Below the pieces are notes generated by a model, which saw only the letters and a list, made by a program, of their open reading frames with translations, did no database searches and was not told the origin of the DNA. A stretch of 64,000 nt of DNA from Viridilinea sp964592425. Lineage in GTDB: Bacteria > Chloroflexota > Chloroflexia > Chloroflexales > Chloroflexaceae. Positions 7,467 through 17,899 of the stretch are shown in pieces. The stretch covers positions 69,250-133,249 of the forward strand of contig CAZQCG010000010.1 of the NCBI GenBank assembly GCA_964592425.1. Reading direction: 5' to 3'. The first letter of the stretch is position 1, and each line of letters opens with the position of its first letter. The translations under genes were made by a program, and so were the position numbers.

Positions 7467-9227
7467 ATGAGCACACTTCCTCAATCACGCTCAGGTGGCC
7501 GCCGCGCCGGTCTGAACCTGGCCATAATCATTGCCGGCCTGCTGGTGGTCGCCGTCATCGCCACCCTGGCTTTCCGCAGCTTCAGCACCGGCCAGGCCGA
7601 TCCACTTACCGGGGCAACCCTGGTGCCCGTAACGCGGGGCGACCTGACCCTGGGCGTCAATGCCACCGGCCAGGTGGAACCACGCCTCCAGGCCGACCTG
7701 GCCTTCGCAACGGCCTCCGGGCGGGTGGACGAAGTACTTGTGACGGCCGGCGACCAGGTACGCGCCGGTGACGTACTCATCCAGCTTGATGATCGCCAGC
7801 AGAGCGCTGCCCGCGATGCGTCCGCGGCCAACCTGGCGGTAGCTCAGGCCGACCTGCAGGCCATCCGCGATGGAGCCACCCCCGAGCAGATCGCCGAGGC
7901 CCAGGCCCAGGTACGCGCTGCGCAGGGCAGCCTGACCCAGACCCAGGGCAGTGTCTCGACGAGTGACATCGCGGCAGCCCGTGCCGCAGTTGCCGAAGCC
8001 CAGGCCCGGCTCAGTGCAATCGAGAGTGGTGCAAAGAGTGACGAGCGCACCCGCGCCGCTTCAAACCTTGAAGAGGCCCGCGCCGAGCTTGAGCGCCAGC
8101 GCAGCGCCCTTTCCGCCACCAAAGAGCAGGCCCGCCAGAACATTGAGAGCAGCGCCAACGCCCTGCAGAACGCGCAGAGCGCCTATAGCACCGCCTACTG
8201 GGATCTCGAGCATGTGCGCGCCTACGGGACTGACCCGCGCACCCTGCGTGGCCTGAACGATCCGCAGAAGCAAGACTTCCAGGTTGCCTTCGACCAGGCC
8301 AGCCGCGCCCTCGCCGATGCCGAGACGGCCGTGCGCCAGGCCGAGGTAGACTATGCAACCGCCCAGCAGAATGAGATCAGTGGCCTGCAAACGGCCGAGG
8401 CCCGTGTCCGTACCGCCCAGAGCGAGCTTGATCGGGTGCTCGCCGGCAGTGATGCCGAGGATGTCGCCGCCGCTCGCGCCAACCTGGCCCGCGCCCAGGC
8501 CGACCTGGCCGCACTCTCCGGGGGCGAGCGCGCCGGGGCCGTCGCTGCCCAGTCGGCCAACCTTGAGGCCGCCCGTGCGCGCCTTAGCCAACTCACCAGT
8601 GACCCCAAAACCAGCGATATTGCCCGCGCCGAGGCTGGAGTGGCTGTGGCTCAGGCCCAGCTTGAGCAGGCTCAGATCCAGCTTGACGATATGACCCTGC
8701 GTGCACCCTTCGATGGCGTTGTGGCCAGTGTGAATGTCGATCCCGGTGAGACCATCGGCCTAACGACTCCGCTGGTGCTGATCGATGTAAGCACCTTCCT
8801 GGTCAAAGTGACCGTGGATGAAGTCGATATCGCTCGTGTCAGCCCCGGCCAGACGGTAGAGGTACTGATCGACGCCAACGGCACCACCGTGCCCGGCAAG
8901 GTCGTGCGACTACAGCCGCTGCCCCAGGGCGACACTGCCGTGACAGCCTACCAGGTGACGATAGAGATCGATCCTGCCGATAGCCTGCTCAAGCCCGGTA
9001 TGACCGCCAGCGCCACGATTGTGGCCGACCGCCGCGAAGCTGTGCTGAGCGTGCCTGTCGCTGCCGTGCGCGAGGTTGATGGGCGCAGCGTAGTCAGCGT
9101 TGTGCGGGTTGACGCCGAGGGCAAGCGCACCGTCGAAGAGGTCACCGTCGAGCCCGGCCTGCGCACCGCCGAGCGGGTTGAGATCAGCAATGGTATCGTC
9201 GAGGGTGACGAGGTGGTGCTGCGCTAA
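7467..9227 (+). CDS. MacA/HlyD-type efflux adaptor protein
   Basis: A 586-residue membrane-fusion protein. One N-terminal transmembrane helix (about 17-40, NLAIIIAGLLVVAVIATLAF) is followed by a lipoyl-like half motif, a very long Ala/Gln/Glu-rich alpha-helical hairpin (about 110-410), the second lipoyl half (MTLRAPFDGVVASVNVDPGE) and beta-barrel/membrane-proximal domains. The helical hairpin is longer than in MacA of Escherichia coli. An AAGGAG ribosome site lies just upstream of the ATG. The ATPase and permease genes follow, so this is the periplasmic or surface part of an ABC-type exporter. Confidence 0.9.
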   Translation: MSTLPQSRSGGRRAGLNLAIIIAGLLVVAVIATLAFRSFSTGQADPLTGATLVPVTRGDLTLGVNATGQVEPRLQADLAFATASGRVDEVLVTAGDQVRAGDVLIQLDDRQQSAARDASAANLAVAQADLQAIRDGATPEQIAEAQAQVRAAQGSLTQTQGSVSTSDIAAARAAVAEAQARLSAIESGAKSDERTRAASNLEEARAELERQRSALSATKEQARQNIESSANALQNAQSAYSTAYWDLEHVRAYGTDPRTLRGLNDPQKQDFQVAFDQASRALADAETAVRQAEVDYATAQQNEISGLQTAEARVRTAQSELDRVLAGSDAEDVAAARANLARAQADLAALSGGERAGAVAAQSANLEAARARLSQLTSDPKTSDIARAEAGVAVAQAQLEQAQIQLDDMTLRAPFDGVVASVNVDPGETIGLTTPLVLIDVSTFLVKVTVDEVDIARVSPGQTVEVLIDANGTTVPGKVVRLQPLPQGDTAVTAYQVTIEIDPADSLLKPGMTASATIVADRREAVLSVPVAAVREVDGRSVVSVVRVDAEGKRTVEEVTVEPGLRTAERVEISNGIVEGDEVVLR

Positions 9228-9285
9228 CCCTTTCCCGCAGCGTGGGAGAGGGCCACGAGCCTCATATTTATAGGAGTATTCCTCT

Positions 9286-10089
9286 ATGCATACCGATTAC
9301 ATCACCAGGCCGATCGTTGAGATCAGCCAGATGATCAAAGATTTCCCCACCGGCGAAGGCACCTTCCGCGCCCTCGACGAGGTCTCAGTGACAATCAACC
9401 AGGGCGAGATGGTGGCGATTATGGGGCCTTCCGGCAGCGGTAAGAGCACCCTGATGACGATGATCGGGCTGCTCGATACGCCCAGCAGTGGCGGCTACAT
9501 CCTTGATGGCGAGAATGTGAGCAACCTGAGCCGGACAGAGCAAGCCCGCGTGCGCAATCGCAAGCTTGGCTTCGTCTTCCAGAATTTCAACCTGCTGCCG
9601 CGCCTGAGCGCCTTGCAGAACGTCGAGTTACCCATGGTCTATGGGCGGGTTGACGCCCGCGAGCGCCGCAAGCGCGCCCGTGCCGCACTTGAGTCCGTGG
9701 GCCTGGGCCACAAGATCGACAACTTGCCCACCACCCTCTCAGGTGGCCAGAAGCAGCGCGTTGCCATCGCCCGCGCCATCGTGCACAACCCAACCATGAT
9801 CCTCGCCGATGAGCCCACCGGGGCACTCGATACACGCACCGGGGCCGAGATTATGGCTCTCTTCCGAGAGTTGAACCTTGAGCAGGGTCGCACCATCATC
9901 GTCGTCACCCATGACCCGGAGATCGGTCGCCACATGGATCGGGTGATCGGCCTGCGTGACGGGCGTCTCGCCGAGAATATCCTCGGCGAATACTACGGCG
10001 TCGAGGTCTTCGAGCAGGTCGAGCGTGAGCATAAGCGTGAGCTTGAGCCTGTGCCCGTCGTGCCTGAGCTGGGCGTCGGCAAGAGTTAG
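9286..10089 (+). CDS. MacB/LolD-type ABC transporter ATP-binding protein
   Basis: A 267-residue ATPase. Walker A is GPSGSGKST (about 47-55), the Q-loop follows in FVFQNFNLLPRLSALQNVELP, the signature is LSGGQKQRVAIARAI, Walker B is MILADEPTGALD, and the switch His is in VVTHDPE. The pattern is that of the MacB/LolD/FtsE subfamily, which drives mechanotransmission rather than classical membrane import. The N-terminal 15 residues are extra compared with LolD. An AGGAG site precedes the ATG. The C-terminus has a charged tail of about 35 residues. Confidence 0.95.
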   Translation: MHTDYITRPIVEISQMIKDFPTGEGTFRALDEVSVTINQGEMVAIMGPSGSGKSTLMTMIGLLDTPSSGGYILDGENVSNLSRTEQARVRNRKLGFVFQNFNLLPRLSALQNVELPMVYGRVDARERRKRARAALESVGLGHKIDNLPTTLSGGQKQRVAIARAIVHNPTMILADEPTGALDTRTGAEIMALFRELNLEQGRTIIVVTHDPEIGRHMDRVIGLRDGRLAENILGEYYGVEVFEQVEREHKRELEPVPVVPELGVGKS

Positions 10090-10104
10090 GCGCGGGGCCG
10101 GAGG

Positions 10105-10124
10105 GGGCGCAGTGGACTGCGCCC
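10105..10124 (+). other. Perfect intercistronic hairpin
   Basis: GGGCGCAGT (10105-10113) and ACTGCGCCC (10116-10124) form a 9-base-pair stem with an almost absent loop, between the ATPase and permease genes. No T-run follows, so it is more likely an mRNA-stabilising or processing hairpin than a terminator. Confidence 0.55.
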
Positions 10125-10174
10125 TCACCCATAGCGAAATTTTAGATGTGAACCCTGAGATAGGATAGAAGAGC

Positions 10175-11425
10175 ATGTTCAAAGAACAGATCGGCATGGC
10201 CTTCGACAGCCTGCGCGCCAACAAGTTTCGCTCGCTGCTGACCATGCTTGGCATTATTATCGGCGCTGGCACCCTGGTTGCCGTCCTCTCGCTGGGCAAC
10301 GCCCTGCAGAGCAGCGTCTTTGAGCAGTTTATCGACCTGGGCACACGGCGGATCGCCGTCGAGCCGGGCGATCCGAATGCCAAGGGAGCGCGTGACGTGC
10401 CCGGCTACGGGCTGCTGTCGGTGCAGGACTACCGCGCACTTGAGGAGCTTGTCGTTGCGCGGCCCGACCTCTTCCGCAGCATCGTGCCGGAGATCAGTGT
10501 CAGCCGCGAGGTGCGTGCCGGCACGACCGCCGTCCAGGCCCTGCTGGTAGGCACCAACACCGATTACCAGACCGTCCAGACGGTACCCATGCTGGCGGGC
10601 CGCTTCCTCACCCCCGAAGACGAGGTAGCCGGTGCCCGCGTGGGTGTGGTTGGCTACCAGGTAGCCCGCGACCTCTTCGGGGCCGACGAGGCAGCCTTGC
10701 GCGCTGCGGTGGGTCGCACCATCGAGATCGGCGGCCAGCCGATCAGCGTTGTGGGCATCGTTGACGAGAACGGCGGCCCCTTCTCAACCGACGGGCGGGT
10801 CTTCGCCCCGGTCAGCACGGTGCGCCTGCGGCTGGTCGGCGGCCTGGATCTACCCGGACGCGGCCTGGAGATGAGTGGCATCCTGATCGGCATCACCAGC
10901 GAGCAAGTGCTCGATCAGGCTGAAGAGGCCATCGTCACGACGCTACGCACGGCCCGTGATGTGCCAGCCGAGGCGATCAACGACTTCACGATCAACACGC
11001 CGACGCAAGCCCTGAACGTGCTCAGCGGCATCAACGGCGCAATCACCGGCTTCATCGCCGTGGTGGCCGGGATCAGCCTGGTGGTCGGCGGGATCGGCAT
11101 CATGAACATTATGCTCGTGGCCGTCACCGAGCGCACCCGCGAGATCGGCGTGCGCAAAGCCCTCGGTGCCACCGACGGCGACGTGCTGGGCCAGTTCGTG
11201 CTCGAAGCCCTGGCGCTCAGCCTGGTCGGCAGCCTGATTGGCATCGTCGGCGCAATTGCGATTGTGGTGCTGATCGGCCTCGCCGCTGGCATCGCCGCGC
11301 CGATATCCTGGAACGCCGTGGGCATCGCCCTGATCTTCGCCTCGCTGATCGGCATCGGCTTCGGCTTCTATCCCGCCCGTCGCGCCGCCCTGCTCCAGCC
11401 AATCGAGGCGCTACGCTACGAGTGA
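10175..11425 (+). CDS. MacB-type ABC transporter permease (FtsX-like)
   Basis: A 416-residue permease with the MacB topology: one N-terminal helix (LRANKFRSLLTMLGIIIGAG), a large extracytoplasmic MacB-PCD domain (about 45-275), then three C-terminal helices. The conserved segment GGIGIMNIMLVAVTERTREIGVRKALGA lies just after the second helix, and FYPARRAALLQPIEALRYE ends the protein. The ATPase is encoded separately, unlike MacB of Escherichia coli, where both are fused. It closes the adaptor-ATPase-permease operon. No TolC-like gene lies nearby. Confidence 0.94.
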   Translation: MFKEQIGMAFDSLRANKFRSLLTMLGIIIGAGTLVAVLSLGNALQSSVFEQFIDLGTRRIAVEPGDPNAKGARDVPGYGLLSVQDYRALEELVVARPDLFRSIVPEISVSREVRAGTTAVQALLVGTNTDYQTVQTVPMLAGRFLTPEDEVAGARVGVVGYQVARDLFGADEAALRAAVGRTIEIGGQPISVVGIVDENGGPFSTDGRVFAPVSTVRLRLVGGLDLPGRGLEMSGILIGITSEQVLDQAEEAIVTTLRTARDVPAEAINDFTINTPTQALNVLSGINGAITGFIAVVAGISLVVGGIGIMNIMLVAVTERTREIGVRKALGATDGDVLGQFVLEALALSLVGSLIGIVGAIAIVVLIGLAAGIAAPISWNAVGIALIFASLIGIGFGFYPARRAALLQPIEALRYE

Positions 11426-11606
11426 TGCCGGTGTTCTACAGGGTTCATCACGGCAAGGCCGATGGCAACGGGTGCATAGCTGCGTGTGTGCAGTCAGAAG
11501 CAGAATCGCTCGTTGATGACACCGGCCAGCCCAACCATACATGGTATCATGCTGGCAGAATAGTGTTGTGCAGTTATAGCGCGGCCGGGGCGTCAGGAGG
11601 GCTGCG

Positions 11607-11921
11607 ATGACAACAATGACCTTGGATCTGCCAGCTGAGCTGTATCAGCGGCTGCAGGAAGCGGCAATACGGGCTGGTCGACCAGTGGATGATCTCATCA
11701 CAGTCTGGTTACAGGAGCGACTCACACGTCCAAAGGGCGAGCGCGAGCGTACGATTGAGATACTCCGCACCGCTGGCATGCTTGCTGAGCCGAGCACTGA
11801 GATGAAGGCGCGAGCGGCGCAGGCCACGATGTCCCTGGCGGAGGTGCAGGCAGCACTTGACCGGGCCGGTGGCAAGCCGCTCAGCGAACTGATCATTGAG
11901 CAGCGAGAACCGAAGGGGTGA
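11607..11921 (+). CDS. Putative antitoxin of a VapBC-like module
   Basis: A 104-residue protein. The N-terminal TMTLDLPAELYQRLQEAAIRAGRPVDDLI resembles a ribbon-helix-helix DNA-binding domain of CopG/VapB-type antitoxins, followed by a longer C-terminal tail that would wrap the toxin. A GGAGG site precedes the ATG. The last bases overlap the GTG of the PIN-domain gene (GTGA), the usual translational coupling of antitoxin and toxin. Family assignment comes mainly from the N-terminal motif and the context. Confidence 0.75.
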   Translation: MTTMTLDLPAELYQRLQEAAIRAGRPVDDLITVWLQERLTRPKGERERTIEILRTAGMLAEPSTEMKARAAQATMSLAEVQAALDRAGGKPLSELIIEQREPKG

Positions 11922-12385
11922 GCCAGTTCTTTGTTGACTCGAGTGCGCTCGTGAAACGCTATGTAACCGAGGTTGGTACGCCGTGGATTCAGGCACTCTC
12001 CGACCCGGTCACAGGCAACACGCTCGTGAGTGCCGTAATCACCCGCGTCGAGGTTGCGGCGGCGCTCGCGAGTCGCCATCGGGCGTCGGGTGGGCTTAGC
12101 CTTGCCGAGCGCGACGGTGCGGTGGCACTCCTGGAGCAGCACTGTGCCCCAGAGTATGTGCTCACCCCGATTGACACACCTGTACTTGATCGAGCGCTTA
12201 CGCTCACGCAGCGTCATCGCCTGCGCGGGTACGATGCGGTACAACTTGCGACGGCGCTCGCAGTCAATGACTCGTACCTCTTGGCAGGATTGCTTCCGCT
12301 TACCTTCCTTAGCGCCGACCGGGATCTGCTCAATGCCGCACTTGCCGAGGGGCTAATAGTGGATGATCCGAACGAGCATCTCTAG
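11918..12385 (+). CDS. PIN-domain toxin (VapC-like ribonuclease)
   Basis: A 155-residue PIN-domain nuclease. The acidic residues of the active site are in FVDSSALVKRY (Asp7), VEVAAALA (Glu), RGYDAVQLATAL (Asp) and FLSADRDLLNAA (Asp), matching the four-acid VapC layout. Such toxins cleave tRNA or rRNA when the antitoxin is degraded. The start is GTG, overlapping the antitoxin stop. The pair sits alone between the exporter operon and a leftward hydrolase gene, a common place for a mobile toxin-antitoxin module. Confidence 0.88.
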   Translation: MSQFFVDSSALVKRYVTEVGTPWIQALSDPVTGNTLVSAVITRVEVAAALASRHRASGGLSLAERDGAVALLEQHCAPEYVLTPIDTPVLDRALTLTQRHRLRGYDAVQLATALAVNDSYLLAGLLPLTFLSADRDLLNAALAEGLIVDDPNEHL

Positions 12386-12455
12386 CGGCTGCTGGCACCT
12401 CACCTTATTCATAGACAAGGTTTCGGGCTGGTTTACAGTTCGGCAGGCAAGAGTT

Positions 12456-12471
12456 GTATCACAGGTGATAC
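12456..12471. repeat. Short inverted repeat in the convergent gap
   Basis: GTATCAC-AG-GTGATAC, a 7+7 base palindrome in the 150-base gap between the toxin gene and the leftward zinc protein gene. It could be a weak terminator or a protein site. Otherwise I see nothing in that gap. Confidence 0.35.
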
Positions 12472-12538
12472 GGTAGGGTCTGCCCATCCTTCAACCCGGT
12501 AGCAGAGCGCGCGGGGTGGGGCGAGAAGTTTCCCGCCG

Positions 12539-12751
12539 CTAACGCAACTCCGGCATCTCCAGCGGGTTCTCACGCGGCTCACAGACACCACAGAAGAGCG
12601 CCCTGGCGGTCACCACGGCTTTGTAGGAACCCCGCTGGTCATGGTAGAGCGCAACGATGTGCGGCAACTCCTGGACATGCTCACGACAGATCGCCCGCCC
12701 ACAGAAGGCGCATGTTCCATGGGCGGGGCGCTCGCAGTGCCAGCAGTTCAT
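12539..12751 (-). CDS. Small zinc-binding protein (B-box/zinc-ribbon like)
   Basis: A 70-residue protein with Cys/His pairs: MNCWHCERPAHGTCAFCGRAICREH, then FCGVCEP near the C-terminus. The spacing (C-x2-C, C-x2-C-x4-C-x2-H, C-x2-C) suggests two zinc sites of the B-box or ribbon kind. Its ATG overlaps the stop of the hydrolase gene (ATGA), so it is translated from the same message. No catalytic residues can be seen, and its partner is unknown. Confidence 0.7.
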   Translation of the reverse strand: MNCWHCERPAHGTCAFCGRAICREHVQELPHIVALYHDQRGSYKAVVTARALFCGVCEPRENPLEMPELR

Positions 12752-13617
12752 ACGATCTTTTCTGCTTTGAGGAAGGCGATCACGGCCGCGTTAAACTGCT
12801 CCGGGCGCTCGTCCTGCACCAGCATGGAGGCGCGGTCGATCACTTCAAGGCATGCCCGCGGGTTGGCCGCCAGAAAGTCGTCGGCGCGGCTCAGGGGCGT
12901 GGTGGTCGCCTGGCGCCCCCAGGCCAGCATCACGGGCTGAGTCAGGCGGGGAAAGCTGACCCTGATGTCACAGTTGAGCAGCCCGGTGAGGAAGCAGATC
13001 GGCGCATAGAAGGCCCCCTCACGGCGGCAGGTCAGGTAAAAGCCGTCGTGGGTAGCCGGGGTCACGCTGGTCGGCTCGTGGTAGGCCTGTTTACGCAGGA
13101 AGTAGGCCGTGCCACTGCGGCTGGTCAGCCGGTCGAAGATCGCCTGGCCAACCGGCCCGCGCAGGCTGCGGTAGATCGCCCAGGCCACCGGCCCTGCCGG
13201 GTCAGAGAGTTGGCCCATGCCGGTGGGGCAGGCTAGCACCAGCGCCTTGACGCGCTCGGGCCAGCGAAAGGCGGCAGCGACGGTATAGGCTGCACCGAGC
13301 GAACTGCCGATCAACACCGTCGGCGCGTTGATCGCCGCCAGGGCTGTGCCGATCTGGTCGATATAATCCTCGGCAGTGTAGCGCCGCGCCGGGCGATCAC
13401 TATTGCCATAGCCGAGCAAGTCAAGAGCGTGGACGTCAAAGCCCGGCCCGAGCCCGCAGAAAGGGCCACGCATCTCAAAGGCCGAAGCGGCGGCATTGAT
13501 ACTGTGGATCATCAACACAGGACAGCCCGTTCCGGCATGGTAGTGGGCCAGGCGATGACCCCGCCAATCAAGGTAGGTCGGGGCAACGGGCAGGAGCGGC
13601 AACGGTGAAGTGATCAT
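12748..13617 (-). CDS. Alpha/beta hydrolase
   Basis: A 289-residue hydrolase. An oxyanion/loop region at VLMIHSINAAASAFEMRG precedes the nucleophile elbow IGSSLGAAYT (Ser in G-S-S-L-G) and the LPYGNSDRP-like motif DLLGYGNSDRPARRY. The acid and the histidine expected after LAWGRQATTT are less clear: the usual late His is replaced by the region DRASMLVQDERPEQF, so the triad is not certain. I used the ATG at 13615-13617, since the longer frame (to 13701) runs across the divergent promoter region. It is coupled to the downstream zinc protein gene. Confidence 0.8.
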   Translation of the reverse strand: MITSPLPLLPVAPTYLDWRGHRLAHYHAGTGCPVLMIHSINAAASAFEMRGPFCGLGPGFDVHALDLLGYGNSDRPARRYTAEDYIDQIGTALAAINAPTVLIGSSLGAAYTVAAAFRWPERVKALVLACPTGMGQLSDPAGPVAWAIYRSLRGPVGQAIFDRLTSRSGTAYFLRKQAYHEPTSVTPATHDGFYLTCRREGAFYAPICFLTGLLNCDIRVSFPRLTQPVMLAWGRQATTTPLSRADDFLAANPRACLEVIDRASMLVQDERPEQFNAAVIAFLKAEKIV

Positions 13618-13661
13618 AGCTAATCCTGAATATATGGGGCAAGAACCTGCTCTACCCAGTA

Positions 13662-13667
13662 TATAAT
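13662..13667 (+). promoter_or_regulatory. -10 box (TATAAT) for a possibly leaderless transcript
   Basis: TATAAT at 13662-13667 lies so close to the GTG at 13674 that transcription would begin on or beside the start codon. I see no good -35 box 17 bases upstream and no ribosome site, which agrees with a leaderless message. Confidence 0.45.
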
Positions 13668-13673
13668 GCTCAC

Positions 13674-14276
13674 GTGGAACGTCAAACGCCAGATCCCGCA
13701 CCGCAAGCCTTTCCGGCGGCCCCCCTTGATCCGTACGCTCGGCGTCTGACCAGTGGGCTGGCCTACCTGGGCGGGCTGCTGATGCTGCCGCTGCTCTTCG
13801 CCTACCTGGCTAACCTGCGCTGGGAGGGGTTGCTGATTCCGGTGGCCCTGGCAGTGGCGGTGGCTGGCTTTTTGCTACTCTGTTATGCTTTTCAGGCCCA
13901 GGGGTATACGATTACCGCCGACGATCTGCTCATCCATCGACGCCTGTGGCGCCCGCTGCGTGTTCCACTGGCGCAGATCAGTGGCATATCGCCCGCGACC
14001 GCCCTGGCCGATGTGCCCCGGCGTGGCCTGCGCTTCGCCTTCAACGCCGGGATCTTCGGCTATCAGGGTCCCTTTCGGCTTGCCCCCTATGGTGAGGTCT
14101 TTTTTCTGGCCACCAACCGCACCTGCCTGGTCGCCGTTGCGCGCCAGGAACGTACTGCACTGATCCTCAGCCCGGCCAGCCCGCGCAGCTTTAGCGAACA
14201 GCTCAACCAGGCGCGCACTGACCGAGCGATGCGCCTGCTCGAAGCGCCGACCAGTACGCCGTCCGAGCAAAAATAA
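13674..14276 (+). CDS. Membrane protein with bacterial PH-like domain
   Basis: A 200-residue protein with two closely spaced transmembrane helices (about 24-67: LGGLLMLPLLFAYLANL and GLLIPVALAVAVAGFLLLCY) followed by a cytoplasmic PH-like domain (YTITADDLLIHRRLWRPLRVPLAQISGIS). This helix pair plus PH module is widespread and of unknown function, often linked to membrane stress. The start is GTG, probably leaderless. A GC-rich hairpin follows the gene at 14299-14329. Confidence 0.72.
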   Translation: MERQTPDPAPQAFPAAPLDPYARRLTSGLAYLGGLLMLPLLFAYLANLRWEGLLIPVALAVAVAGFLLLCYAFQAQGYTITADDLLIHRRLWRPLRVPLAQISGISPATALADVPRRGLRFAFNAGIFGYQGPFRLAPYGEVFFLATNRTCLVAVARQERTALILSPASPRSFSEQLNQARTDRAMRLLEAPTSTPSEQK

Positions 14277-14298
14277 CGGGAAGGATACGCGCCCGTAA

Positions 14299-14329
14299 GG
14301 GCGCAGCAGCGGCTCCTGCTGCTGCGCCC
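14299..14329 (+). other. GC-rich hairpin after the PH-domain gene
   Basis: GGGCGCAGCAG (14299-14309) pairs with CTGCTGCGCCC (14319-14329): an 11-bp stem and 9-base loop. No T-run follows, so termination is only possible, not shown. Confidence 0.5.
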
Positions 14330-14380
14330 CGACACCAGTTAAGGTATCAGCATTACGCGGACGGAGTAGTAGCTCTAATC

Positions 14381-14509
14381 CCAATACTTTACAAATAAGG
14401 CATGGATGCATGGCTGAGAAAACCTGTCAGGTGCGGCCACGGAATGCATCAGAATGAGAACGATCATGGCTGGCCGCACCTGACAGGTTTCTTATTTGAA
14501 CGGTAGTGC
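14381..14509. mobile_element. Miniature inverted-repeat element, family A, copy 1 (older copy)
   Basis: Left end CCAATACTTTACAAATAAG (14381-14399) and right end CTTATTTGAACGGTAGTGC are inverted relatives of each other. The interior is a hairpin with a perfect 19-bp stem (14420-14438 with 14472-14490). It is nearly the same sequence as copy 2 at 37465-37592. Its right end has drifted (GTAGTGC rather than GTATTGG), and no target duplication remains, although the left flank CTCTAATC resembles the target sites of the other copies. There is no transposase gene, so the element is non-autonomous. Confidence 0.8.
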
Positions 14510-14513
14510 CTGA

Positions 14514-15098
14514 ATGACTATGAGCAAGCTGCGTTTTCCCCTGCTCGATCAACTCAACCTGCCCTGTGTGCTGGAGCGCATAGTGCCGGGCAAGCTGCAC
14601 ACCGACGGGCAGCGCTACCTACCCCAGTTGTTGTTACGCCCGACTACCGGCGGGAGCCTCTTTCCTGCCGGTATGCTGCTCAACGTGGTTGACCGGCATC
14701 ACCTTGTCGATCCGGCCCGGGTTGGCCAGGCTGGCAATGCGCACCTGCTCTGCGCCCTCAGCAGTGTGCGGCTGCAACAGCCGCCCCAGCGCCAGGGGCT
14801 GATCCCCGAACCACGCTGGCGCAAGGGCGTCAGCTACGCGCCCCAACTGCTGGGCCGGGTACTTGAACTGGCCACCTGGGAAGAGCAAGGCCATCACCTG
14901 CCCTACCGCGCCGTCTACCTCGAACTCAGCCTCGATATTGGTATCGGCGTGATCGGCCTGCGCACCAGTCTCACCGCCGCTGATCTCGCCGCCGATCTTG
15001 GCACCGAACAGATCAAAGCCGGTGATTACCTGGCGCTCGAACGCTCGCGGATCGACATTCTAGGCTTTGGAACAGCCTGGCCTGACTCTGTGTTATAA
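14514..15098 (+). CDS. Conserved-looking protein of unknown function
   Basis: A 194-residue protein that I do not recognise. It has no signal peptide or membrane helix. It reads as two half domains: a barrel-like N-terminal part (LPQLLLRPTTGGSLFPAGMLLNVVD) and a C-terminal part with a GIGVIGLRTSLTAADLAADLG stretch. The ATG lies five bases after the end of a miniature element, there is no ribosome site, and a second ATG follows six bases later, so the 5' end may have been remodelled by the insertion. The stop overlaps the promoter of rpsO. Codon use agrees with the neighbours. Confidence 0.65.
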   Translation: MTMSKLRFPLLDQLNLPCVLERIVPGKLHTDGQRYLPQLLLRPTTGGSLFPAGMLLNVVDRHHLVDPARVGQAGNAHLLCALSSVRLQQPPQRQGLIPEPRWRKGVSYAPQLLGRVLELATWEEQGHHLPYRAVYLELSLDIGIGVIGLRTSLTAADLAADLGTEQIKAGDYLALERSRIDILGFGTAWPDSVL

Positions 15099-15099
15099 T
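15091..15099 (+). promoter_or_regulatory. Extended -10 promoter of rpsO
   Basis: TGT followed directly by TATAAT (15094-15099) is an extended -10 box. It overlaps the last codons of the preceding gene and would give a leader of about 60 bases for rpsO, room for S15 autoregulation. Confidence 0.55.
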
Positions 15100-15165
15100 A
15101 TGCACGCCCCTTATGCTTGAACGCCGGGCTGCGCCAGGCCCGTGCGCGATTACCAGGAGGAGATA

Positions 15166-15435
15166 ATGGCGCTTGAAAAAGAAGAGAAGACTACGATCAT
15201 CGATGGCTATCAGGTTCACAGCACCGATACCGGCTCGCCCGAGGTGCAAGTGGCCCTGTTGACCGAGCGCATCAATCAGCTGATCGAACACCTGCGCACC
15301 CACATCCACGACCATCACTCCCGCCGCGGCTTGCTCAAGCTGGTTGGTCGCCGCCGCCGCTTGCTGAACTATCTGCAGAGCCGTGACAAAGAGCGCTATC
15401 GCAAGGTGATCGAACGACTGGGCCTGCGCCGCTAA
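15166..15435 (+). CDS. rpsO: Ribosomal protein S15
   Basis: S15 binds 16S rRNA early in 30S assembly. The product is 89 residues, the normal length, with the conserved HSTDTGSPEVQVALLTERINQL, HHSRRGLLKLVGRRRRLLNYL and DKERYRKVIERLGLR segments. The ATG at 15166 is chosen because an AGGAGGAG ribosome site lies just before it. As in many bacteria, pnp follows, separated by a hairpin. Confidence 0.98.
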   Translation: MALEKEEKTTIIDGYQVHSTDTGSPEVQVALLTERINQLIEHLRTHIHDHHSRRGLLKLVGRRRRLLNYLQSRDKERYRKVIERLGLRR

Positions 15436-15464
15436 TGAGAAGTCTGGACCTTGTCGTAGACCTT

Positions 15465-15503
15465 TAGGGGCACCGGCAGTCTTGCTGACCGCTGGTGCCC
15501 CTA
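15465..15503 (+). terminator. rpsO-pnp intercistronic hairpin
   Basis: TAGGGGCACCGGC (15465-15477) pairs with GCTGGTGCCCCTA (15491-15503), a long stem around a 13-base loop, followed by TCTTATG. The position corresponds to the partial terminator and RNase III region between rpsO and pnp of Escherichia coli. The T-run is weak, so partial read-through into pnp is likely. Confidence 0.65.
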
Positions 15504-15553
15504 TCTTATGTTGTAGGCCGGAATGTACCTCTAACGGTACGGAGGAATTGAGC

Positions 15554-17803
<2,250 letters not shown>

Positions 17804-17833
17804 GTCGCGCAAAAGCCCGCTTGTATCTATAGG

Positions 17834-17853
17834 ACGGCGCCCCAGTGGCGCCG
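17834..17853 (+). other. Hairpin after pnp
   Basis: CGGCGCC and GGCGCCG pair around CCAGT in the 96-base gap between pnp and the Phd-like gene. No T-run follows. An AGGAG-like ribosome site (GCAGGAGC) precedes the next gene. Confidence 0.4.
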
Positions 17854-17899
17854 CATAGCTCACCCGCATCTGTATAGTCGCTAGCAGGAGCTTGCACCT

